Source of the DNA: Draconibacterium orientale
Lineage (GTDB): Bacteria; Bacteroidota; Bacteroidia; Bacteroidales; JAADGE01
Direction: 5' to 3'
Assembly: GCA_020718265.1 (NCBI GenBank)
Contig: DYSM01000043.1
Location: 1-14,206 of the forward strand
Length of the DNA: 14,206 nucleotides
Position numbers and translations under genes: made by a program. Shown one piece after another: positions 1-6,011 of the stretch. Below the pieces are notes generated by a model that worked only from the letters and a program-made list of their open reading frames with translations, was not told where the DNA came from and ran no database searches. The stretch's first letter is position 1, and every line of letters starts with the position of its first letter.

Positions 1-70
1 GTTTTGTCATATAGTGGTCATTCAATTGTCAAAAATAGTCATTCATTGTTTTTTTTAGTTTCAATCGAAT
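1..70. repeat. Left copy of a flanking direct repeat
   Basis: Positions 1-48 match 14142-14190 at the other end of the window in the same orientation: 44 identical columns of 49, with four substitutions and one single-base gap. The core GTCATTCA occurs twice inside the copy (17-24 and 38-45), 21 bp apart. It is followed by a T-run and by ttcaatcgaat (60-70), an 11-mer that also occurs at 14131-14141, just before the right copy. The order suggests a unit of roughly 70 bp that may be tandem outside the window. No coding potential or strong palindrome is visible. Its identity is unknown. Confidence 0.75.
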
Positions 71-190
71 TTCTACGGTATTTCGACAGAATTTCTTAAA
101 ACATTCAAGTCTAAATTTTACTATATCGTTTTGTATTTCAAAGTGTTATGAGTTTTCTTACAAGGACTGTATAATTGTCCTAATTTCATG
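71..190. other. AT-rich intergenic region, no gene
   Basis: This stretch lies between the left repeat and the terminator. I see no open reading frame with sensible composition on either strand and no TAnnTTTG element. The only structure is a 5-bp inverted repeat, aggac at 163-167 and gtcct at 177-181, which is too short to interpret. Confidence 0.5.
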
Positions 191-230
191 CAAAAAAGTC
201 GGTGATGCGTTTGCTTCGCCGACTTTTTTG
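191..230. terminator. Symmetric (bidirectional) intrinsic terminator
   Basis: Two perfectly complementary 12-base arms, caaaaaagtcgg at 191-202 and ccgacttttttg at 219-230, enclose a 16-base loop. The stem has a GC-containing top and an A/T tract at its base, so transcripts from either strand end in a U-run. It starts 15 bp beyond the stop codon of the secreted-protein gene, so it most likely ends the minus-strand cluster. The symmetry would also stop any plus-strand transcript entering from the left, although no plus-strand gene is visible in the window. Confidence 0.85.
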
Positions 231-245
231 ACTTACCGTAATATC

Positions 246-707
246 TTACTGATTCTTACCGACAAACGACAGAATTCCGACCGCGCACGTTTTTTGGTCG
301 CCGAAACCTTCTTTCCATTTTATGGAAACGTAATACATTCCGGAGCGACGGCAAACGTAATCGTTCACGTTGCGACCTTCTTCTGTTTTCAGCCACGGAT
401 TTTCTTCAGGGTGTTGTCCGTCAAAGAGTGTGAGTTCCACTTGACTTTCCAAACCGGGCGGTGTGCACAGAATGAAACGGTAACGGGTGCCGCTGTTCAA
501 AACCACTGTCCACTTCGTTCCGGGATCGACTTCTCCGGCTCTGAGTTTGTTCAGTTTCGTGTTGAAATCGCGCAAATATATGGCGTTGCCTCCGTCGGTG
601 GCGCATTTGTAAACCATTTGTTGCTTGCATTGTGCTTCGGCACGTTGCATTCCGGCAAACCCGATGAGTATGGCTACGCTGATGATGGCTATGGCTATCT
701 TCTTCAT
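246..707 (-). CDS. Small secreted Cys-rich protein, unknown function
   Basis: This 153-residue protein begins with a clear Sec signal peptide: Lys-Lys, a hydrophobic stretch from about residue 4 to 19, then an AEA site that predicts cleavage before Gln26. The mature part is about 128 residues with five cysteines (27, 35, 81, 119, 141), so at least one is unpaired unless it forms an intermolecular bond. Residues 64-95 and 120-150 alternate hydrophobic and polar residues, as in a beta-sandwich, and faintly recall the PPC-type domains of secreted Bacteroidota proteins; that resemblance is only an impression. The ATG lies one base beyond the lipoprotein stop codon, so the two genes are probably co-transcribed and perhaps translationally coupled. 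It is followed by the terminator. I do not recognise a named family. Confidence 0.8.
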   Translation of the reverse strand: MKKIAIAIISVAILIGFAGMQRAEAQCKQQMVYKCATDGGNAIYLRDFNTKLNKLRAGEVDPGTKWTVVLNSGTRYRFILCTPPGLESQVELTLFDGQHPEENPWLKTEEGRNVNDYVCRRSGMYYVSIKWKEGFGDQKTCAVGILSFVGKNQ

Positions 708-708
708 G

Positions 709-1608
709 TTACAATGAAATTAGTTTGTTACGAATCTTTTTAATGTTCTCTGTTATTTCGGTATATTGTTCGTCGGTCATTTCTACTACGGTTTCTTCGC
801 CCGATTCTGTTACTGTTACGCCGTCTTTATCGACATAAGTTTTTGTTTCGCCGGGTTTTGTAGTAATTGTAACCCCTTCGTAGGCTTCTTTAAGAGCATC
901 GAATTCTGTAATGAGGTCTTTAAAATGAGGTCTTTTTTCAAAAAATTTAAGAACGAAGTACAAATCGCTTAGAATATTTTTTTGGTCGCCTATTTTGTCT
1001 CGCATTTCTTTTGTCTGCTTTAGCTCGCTTACCGCTGCGGCGAGATAAATGCCTTCTACCCACACGCCTGTAACCATAAGCGCGCTTAGGTCGCTGCGTT
1101 TGGACGCGCGCAAGTGCTCATCCATGCGGTTGTGGCTGCTTACGGACATGTACATGAGCGAATCTAAGTTGTCGCTGCTGGTAGCCAAGCGTTTAAGTGT
1201 TTGAAAATCAAAAAATTGATCAACATCCAAATCATCGGCTAATTTTTTGATAGAAGTCAGATATTCGATAATCGTATTCGTTTTCTTGTAAACATTCAAA
1301 TAGCCGAGATCCGCGCTAAACATTCCGAGTCCGACAGCTTTTTTAAAATTTGAATCGAAATTATCCGATGCACTTGTCGGCACTAATATTTTTTGAGAAT
1401 ACGGAATATCCATGCTTTCGATGGATGCAGCCATTTCGATAGGAGATGAGAATCCTGCGATAACCTTATTTATCGCGGTTGGGTCGATTTCTGCTTCGAC
1501 AGTTCCGTCATTAATGACTTCGTCCGGCACATCTACTTTTGTTTCGCCGCCGCAGGCAACCAGTGTCAGCAGCGGAAACAGCAGGAGATAAAGATATTTT
1601 TTTGCCAT
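709..1608 (-). CDS. Acidic outer-surface or periplasmic lipoprotein, unknown function
   Basis: I place the start at the ATG at 1608, giving 299 residues. The frame stays open to a TTG at 1644, but that codon overlaps the -7 promoter element, and only the 1608 start puts the signal peptide at the N-terminus. The peptide has Lys3-Lys4, a hydrophobic core and a lipobox L16-V17-A18-C19, so signal peptidase II processing and lipidation at Cys19 are expected. After Cys comes GGET, not a strong acidic surface-export signal, so final location is open. The rest is mostly helical with no membrane segment; the C-terminal 60 residues are acidic and Thr-rich, ending in a charged helix. No catalytic motif is visible. 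It resembles uncharacterised lipoproteins of Bacteroidota. The gene follows the ABC gene after 86 bp and has its own promoter candidate, so it can be expressed without the operon upstream. Confidence 0.8.
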   Translation of the reverse strand: MAKKYLYLLLFPLLTLVACGGETKVDVPDEVINDGTVEAEIDPTAINKVIAGFSSPIEMAASIESMDIPYSQKILVPTSASDNFDSNFKKAVGLGMFSADLGYLNVYKKTNTIIEYLTSIKKLADDLDVDQFFDFQTLKRLATSSDNLDSLMYMSVSSHNRMDEHLRASKRSDLSALMVTGVWVEGIYLAAAVSELKQTKEMRDKIGDQKNILSDLYFVLKFFEKRPHFKDLITEFDALKEAYEGVTITTKPGETKTYVDKDGVTVTESGEETVVEMTDEQYTEITENIKKIRNKLISL

Positions 1609-1641
1609 GTTTTTTCTTCTTGTTTGTTTGACTTTATGCCT

Positions 1642-1649
1642 CAAAGATA
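1642..1649 (-). promoter_or_regulatory. Bacteroidota-type promoter -7 element (TATCTTTG) for the lipoprotein gene
   Basis: On the minus strand TATCTTTG matches the TAnnTTTG consensus of the Bacteroidota primary sigma factor exactly. A TTTG lies 15 bp upstream, shorter than the usual 17-23 bp spacing to the -33 element, so the match is only partial. It sits 33 bp before the ATG at 1608 and argues against the TTG start at 1644. A 5-bp inverted repeat (gatac 1646-1650, gtatc 1661-1665) overlaps it. Confidence 0.5.
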
Positions 1650-1694
1650 CAAAAAAAGGTGTATCAAAAAAATCTACTTAAAATTTCGATAAAA

Positions 1695-4600
1695 TTATTC
1701 GTCAGCCTGCACTTCTGTATTTTCTGCTTCTGCTTTGGTTTTCAAAGATTTAGCGGGCGTTGATACAATTTGTTTTTTCTTTGATTTTTTAAATATTTTT
1801 AATTCTGATAACAAATCGATGCCTCGTCGGAGGTGTTCGAAATACAACGGCGGATACAAAATTATCGACCAAAGCCAAATAATGAGCAGGTTGAACTTGT
1901 ATGTGCTGTAATAATTTCCCATAAAATATTTGTGCGGTGCGTAAAAATGCGCGCGTATGCCTACGAAATTAGAATCGTCGGGTTCCATAAAAATGGGTTC
2001 TTGCTGACGGACTAATTTTTCTTTAAAACGTAAGATTTTGTTTTTTTCATATACGTTGCGCACAATATCGTCTAAATGTTCATTTTGATATTTATTTCGC
2101 ATTCGCACATAGTATCCTTTTGATTGCGAATTTTGGTAATCTTTGATTCGTTCCTTGCGGTCGTTGGCTTTTGTATAAATTTCTCTGTACAAAATATCCC
2201 ACGTATCAAGGTGTTCGCGGAGTGTTTCGCCGGCAAATTCACGTTGGTAATTTTCCAACGTTAGGTTGTCAATCACTTCTTCGGGCACTGTGAGCATACT
2301 TTCATCGGGCACGCTGTATGTGAATTTGCGCTCGTTCAAAAGTACAATTAATTTCTGAATTTCTTTGTTTTCTTTGGCTGCTTCGTGGCGCAACATATCC
2401 AATTCACCTTGTATGACGTTGTTTGTGGAATCGACTTTTGCTCCGGCTTCCATTTCTTCGTAAGCTAAGTCTATCATATCCAAGCTGCTGACAAGTTCGG
2501 GCAAATAGCTGGTTTGCTTGTAATCGGCATTACTTTTCAGTTGATCTACTTCAAAATATGTGGTTTGAAAGGCATTTTCTTTAAATTGATAAACCATTAA
2601 AGCCTCATACGCCCAACGCGAGACCATCAAATCGGCTACAACCGGAACTTTATCCACGCTGCCAATGGTGCGATTCAATTTGTTGAAGCTGAACATAGCA
2701 CCGCCGAGCGACATTTGCGGAATGAGCAGAAGCGGAATAAGAATGTAAATGGTTACTGCTGAATTAAATGCGGCGGAAATGTTTAAGCCCATCATGTTGG
2801 CAAACACAAATACGGAAAATAAAATCATCCAATATTCAAAATACATATCGCGTACGCCGAGAATCGTGTTGCCTATCAGTATAAATAAAAAGGCTTGTAT
2901 GGCTGAAATTAATGTGAGAATTGATATTTTGGACGTCAAATACGCCGAGCGACTGAGATTCAGGAATTTCTCGCGTTTGAGAATCTTTTGGTCTCTAAAA
3001 ATTTCTTCGGCACTCACGGTCATTCCCAAAAACAGCGCAACCACAATACTCATAAAGAGGTATGGCGGAATATTTTCGTTGTCGTAAAAAATGTAGTCTT
3101 TCGAGGTCGGGTCGGCAATATAGCGAATCAAAAATGCCAAAATAAAGCCCAAAAGCGGGGCTTCCAACAAGTTCAATATCACATATTGCTTGTTGCTGAC
3201 TTTGGAGAGAACATCGCGGATTGTAAAAATGCGCAGTTGTTTGAACCATTTCGGAATGCTCAGCGTTTGCGGCGGATCTTCTTTTATTTGTTCAACAACA
3301 TCGTTATCTACACGTTCTTTGTAGTGGCGTTCCCACTGCAAAGGTTTTATTTTGCGCTCGTCGGTGTATTGTCCGTATTCGTCAACGACCTGAGCTTCAA
3401 TAATATCGAAAATAATTTCGGGTGTAACGTTACCGCAAACGGGGCACTCGCCCACGCCGCTGTTTATTTGGTTGTCAATGGTTTTGAAATACATGACAGC
3501 TTCCACCGGGTTTCCGAAATAAATCAGATAGCCGCCCGTGTCGAGAATCATCATGCGGTCGAACATCTTATAAATGTCGGACGACGGTTGGTGGATGACC
3601 ACGAAAATGAGTTTGCCTTTTTGGGTAAGCTCGCTGAGCAAATCCATGACGTTCTGCGAATCGCGCGACGATAACCCGGATGTGGGTTCGTCCACAAACA
3701 GAATTGAAGGTTCTCGAATGAGTTCGAGTGCAATATTTAATCGTTTGCGCTGTCCGCCGCTGATGGTTTTATTGAGCGGATTTCCGACTTTTAGGTCTTT
3801 CTTTTCAAATAAACCTAAGTCTTTCAGCGTTTTATAAACGAGTTTGATAAGCTCGTCTTCCGTGTGGTCTTTAAAACAAAGCTTGGCATTGTAGTAAAGA
3901 TTCTGAAAAACAGTGAGTTCCTCTATCAAAAGGTCGTCTTGCGGAATGTAACCGATAACGCCTTCGAGTTTGTCGTGTTCTTTGTGTAAATCTAATCCGT
4001 TGATGAGCACATTGCCTTTGGACGGCGCATTAATGCCCGAAAGACAGTTTACGAGCGTAGTTTTTCCCGAACCGCTCGCGCCCATAATTCCGACGAGCTT
4101 TCCGTGATTGACTGAAAATGAAACATTTCGTATGCCGATGTCGCCGGTTTTGAACTGATATTCGATGCTGTTTACTTCAAATGACAGTTTTGAGACTTCG
4201 GTATCAGACATGTATCGTGCGACTACATCGCTGTAATACAATGGTTTACCTTTTGGAAGTTTCACAGTGCTGCCGGGCGCAAACAAATAGATGCGATTGA
4301 CGTAAACGCCTGTGCTGTTGAGGAATAAATCTTGCTTTCCTGTATATTTCAGGAAATACAATTCCGCACTTTTTATATGCAAAATCACGACACTGCCGTG
4401 GAAATTTTCGGTCAGAATTTTTTTGCTGATTTCGCCGGTGTAAGATGCTCCGTTGGCAAGTAAAATATTCTCAAAATCGAGTTCTTCGGGTTTTTCGCGT
4501 TGTACGAAGTGCTGAATTTGTGTAAATTCTTCTGTATTGATTTTGAATGCTTTACCGACAGTTTCTATGATTTCCATGCGCTGTTCGGTAAATTTCTTCT

Positions 4601-4961
4601 CGGCATTTACCAATTCAAACACGCGCACGAGCACGATAACTTTTTGCGGATGGGTCAGTGTTTTGTTGATTTTTCGACAAACACCCATGACACGCACGGA
4701 GTCGAGCACGGAAACTTCTTTGGCTTTTCCGGAGTCGGCTTCTTCTTCTTTGTCTTTCTTTTTAAGTTCGCGTTTGCGTTTGCGTTCTTCGTCTTTTGCT
4801 TTTTGGGTAAAATCGTCTAAGTACAAACTTACCTGCTCCTCGCTAAGTTGCGAGCGCAGGAAAGTTTCTACGAATTTAACTTCTTCGGTTTCAACGCCTT
4901 CGTCTTGCTTGGCGATGATTGCGAAGAGTTGCATCAGAGCTCTTAATATCTCTTCACTCAT
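1695..4961 (-). CDS. TerB-like / ABCG-type ABC transporter (fused ATPase and permease)
   Basis: The 1088-residue protein has several parts. Residues 1-150 are an acidic helical region resembling TerB (tellurite-resistance-associated) domains, interrupted by a Lys/Arg/Glu-rich linker at 52-75. Residues 165-250 are beta-rich and look like a small FHA- or barrel-like insert, not identified. Residues 255-495 form a complete ABC ATPase: Walker A GASGSGKTT (294-302), Q-loop Gln341, signature SGGQ (401-404), Walker B ILFVDE (420-425) and H-loop His457. A CPVCG pair follows (Cys506, Cys509). Five membrane segments lie at about 595-615, 632-652, 676-702, 708-735 and 736-758, and a sixth at about 1023-1042, as in ABC-2/ABCG permeases. 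The roughly 260-residue loop between segments five and six is highly charged. All ATPase residues are present, so it should be active, probably as a homodimer. The substrate is unknown. It begins 40 bp after the SiaC gene, which suggests co-transcription. Confidence 0.9.
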   Translation of the reverse strand: MSEEILRALMQLFAIIAKQDEGVETEEVKFVETFLRSQLSEEQVSLYLDDFTQKAKDEERKRKRELKKKDKEEEADSGKAKEVSVLDSVRVMGVCRKINKTLTHPQKVIVLVRVFELVNAEKKFTEQRMEIIETVGKAFKINTEEFTQIQHFVQREKPEELDFENILLANGASYTGEISKKILTENFHGSVVILHIKSAELYFLKYTGKQDLFLNSTGVYVNRIYLFAPGSTVKLPKGKPLYYSDVVARYMSDTEVSKLSFEVNSIEYQFKTGDIGIRNVSFSVNHGKLVGIMGASGSGKTTLVNCLSGINAPSKGNVLINGLDLHKEHDKLEGVIGYIPQDDLLIEELTVFQNLYYNAKLCFKDHTEDELIKLVYKTLKDLGLFEKKDLKVGNPLNKTISGGQRKRLNIALELIREPSILFVDEPTSGLSSRDSQNVMDLLSELTQKGKLIFVVIHQPSSDIYKMFDRMMILDTGGYLIYFGNPVEAVMYFKTIDNQINSGVGECPVCGNVTPEIIFDIIEAQVVDEYGQYTDERKIKPLQWERHYKERVDNDVVEQIKEDPPQTLSIPKWFKQLRIFTIRDVLSKVSNKQYVILNLLEAPLLGFILAFLIRYIADPTSKDYIFYDNENIPPYLFMSIVVALFLGMTVSAEEIFRDQKILKREKFLNLSRSAYLTSKISILTLISAIQAFLFILIGNTILGVRDMYFEYWMILFSVFVFANMMGLNISAAFNSAVTIYILIPLLLIPQMSLGGAMFSFNKLNRTIGSVDKVPVVADLMVSRWAYEALMVYQFKENAFQTTYFEVDQLKSNADYKQTSYLPELVSSLDMIDLAYEEMEAGAKVDSTNNVIQGELDMLRHEAAKENKEIQKLIVLLNERKFTYSVPDESMLTVPEEVIDNLTLENYQREFAGETLREHLDTWDILYREIYTKANDRKERIKDYQNSQSKGYYVRMRNKYQNEHLDDIVRNVYEKNKILRFKEKLVRQQEPIFMEPDDSNFVGIRAHFYAPHKYFMGNYYSTYKFNLLIIWLWSIILYPPLYFEHLRRGIDLLSELKIFKKSKKKQIVSTPAKSLKTKAEAENTEVQADE

Positions 4962-5001
4962 GGTTTACTTTTTTACCCAAAAATTACACTTTGGCAGTGG
5001 T

Positions 5002-5385
5002 TTAGTCCAAAGAGTAGCTGACTTGTTCAAACGGCACTTCAACGATGTCGGCATATTCTTCGCCGGCTTCTTCCATGTCTTCGTCGTCGTCGGGGTAATG
5101 CCAACGAACGAGCACTTCGTGTCCGTCATCGTGAATGTCTTCGAGTTTGAGCAATATATCCAACAACAGTTTTGACGATGCGGTGTTGAAATATTCTAAC
5201 TTGAAGTTGAACACGGTTTTCGGAAGCGGTGTTGCAGCATACTCGTCCAACCATTCGAGAATTGGGTCATAGAATGCAACCACATCTTCGGGCAGCGAGC
5301 GTCCGGAGATTTCCATATACGGTGTTTTTGCATCTAAGGTAACTTGTGGGGTATCGTCCGTACCGGGAATTTTGATAACTTCCAT
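5002..5385 (-). CDS. siaC-like: SiaC family regulatory phosphoprotein (DUF1987)
   Basis: This 127-residue protein matches the SiaC/DUF1987 family in length and pattern: an N-terminal strand region with the TPYMEISGRS turn (21-30), a helix containing Pro41 and Trp45, and the segment FNTASSKLLLDIL (66-78). Thr68 falls at the position that, from memory of the Pseudomonas aeruginosa work, is the residue phosphorylated by SiaB and dephosphorylated by SiaA. The fold resembles STAS anti-anti-sigma proteins, consistent with partner switching. The C-terminal 30 residues are strongly acidic (DDDEDMEEAGEE at 99-110). The gene starts 3 bp after the SiaB stop, so the two are almost certainly translated together. 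In Pseudomonas the unphosphorylated form activates the diguanylate cyclase SiaD; no such enzyme is encoded here, so the downstream partner is unknown. Confidence 0.88.
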   Translation of the reverse strand: MEVIKIPGTDDTPQVTLDAKTPYMEISGRSLPEDVVAFYDPILEWLDEYAATPLPKTVFNFKLEYFNTASSKLLLDILLKLEDIHDDGHEVLVRWHYPDDDEDMEEAGEEYADIVEVPFEQVSYSLD

Positions 5386-5388
5386 TGT

Positions 5389-5982
5389 TTAATCTGTATT
5401 AACGTTATTTTTTCTTGATACTGTGGATGTGAGGACAAAGAATGAATTATCTTCATCAATTTCGAGAAAGGAATACACGAGTTTTTCGCCCGTTTTTCTG
5501 GCGATGTCTATGAACCCGAGCCCGGCTCCGCCTTTTGGCGATAGTCTTCCTTCGCGCATCTGCTGCTTGTAGAGTTGTTTCAAGCCTTCGGGGTCGAGGT
5601 TATTTATGTTCTCAAGCATTTTGCGCAGTCCGTTTACTTTGTCGGATTTGATGAGGTTTCCGGTGGTGATGTTGTATTCTTCTTCATCTTTGCTCACCAA
5701 GAAAATGCCTCTGCCGTCGGTAGCGGTGGTTTCGGTCAACCGAACTTCTGCGTGTTTGCTGATATTTTGTAAACACTCGACCATGACGTGAAATACCTTT
5801 TTTTGCACAGAGCTGGGGTCATTATCCAAGGTCATGTTGTTCTCTGCCAAGGATGTAAAAGCTTTTGTAATCTGGTGTGTGATTTCGCCTTCATACGCCA
5901 AATTGATATTATTCTTTTTCATCTTGACATAGAAATCATAGACAAAGTCCAATGAGTTCTGTTTGTCAAATTTTTCAGCCAT
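5389..5982 (-). CDS. siaB-like: SiaB family GHKL protein kinase
   Basis: The 197-residue protein resembles SiaB (DUF6272), a GHKL-fold serine/threonine kinase related to anti-sigma factor kinases. Residues 62-77 form the helix carrying the N-box, with Glu69, Asn73 and His77 in the order VECLQNISKHA. Residues 150-163 form a glycine-rich G-box (GGAGLGFIDIARKTG), which should close over ATP. There is no phospho-accepting histidine domain, as expected for a kinase of a partner switch and not for a two-component kinase. The length is close to the family norm, and there is no membrane segment, so it is cytosolic. Its expected substrate is the SiaC-like protein encoded 3 bp downstream, on Thr68. The phosphatase gene lies 29 bp upstream. 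Assignment rests on motifs and context together. Confidence 0.85.
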   Translation of the reverse strand: MAEKFDKQNSLDFVYDFYVKMKKNNINLAYEGEITHQITKAFTSLAENNMTLDNDPSSVQKKVFHVMVECLQNISKHAEVRLTETTATDGRGIFLVSKDEEEYNITTGNLIKSDKVNGLRKMLENINNLDPEGLKQLYKQQMREGRLSPKGGAGLGFIDIARKTGEKLVYSFLEIDEDNSFFVLTSTVSRKNNVNTD

Positions 5983-6011
5983 AGTGATAATGTATGAGTA
6001 TATTATTACTG

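Noticed and set aside
1..48. CRISPR-like array from the GTCATTCA repeats
   Set aside because: The repeated core is 8 bp with spacing of 21-22 bp, the intervening bases are themselves similar between copies, and no cas gene is present.
163..181. Hairpin aggac/gtcct in the left intergenic region
   Set aside because: Only five pairs with a nine-base AT-rich loop, no U-run and no adjacent gene.
228..743. Plus-strand open frame of 171 codons opposite the secreted-protein gene
   Set aside because: It is antisense to a gene with a clear signal peptide, starts inside the terminator, and its Phe/Cys-rich translation has no domain character.
1609..1644. TTG start adding 12 residues to the lipoprotein
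   Set aside because: It would bury the signal peptide behind MRHKVKQTRRKN and overlaps the -7 promoter element; the ATG at 1608 gives a canonical lipoprotein signal.
2988..3674. Plus-strand open frame of 228 codons opposite the ABC transporter gene
   Set aside because: It lies fully inside the ABC gene on the other strand, where permease and ATPase motifs are intact; the translation has no recognisable motif.
4973..5001. Small hairpin and T-run between the SiaC and ABC genes as a terminator
   Set aside because: On the minus strand only CACT/AGTG can pair (four bp); too weak to separate the two genes.
4537..5175. Plus-strand open frame of 212 codons spanning the ABC and SiaC genes
   Set aside because: It is antisense to two well-supported genes and its Ser/Arg- and Phe-rich product is typical of a shadow frame.
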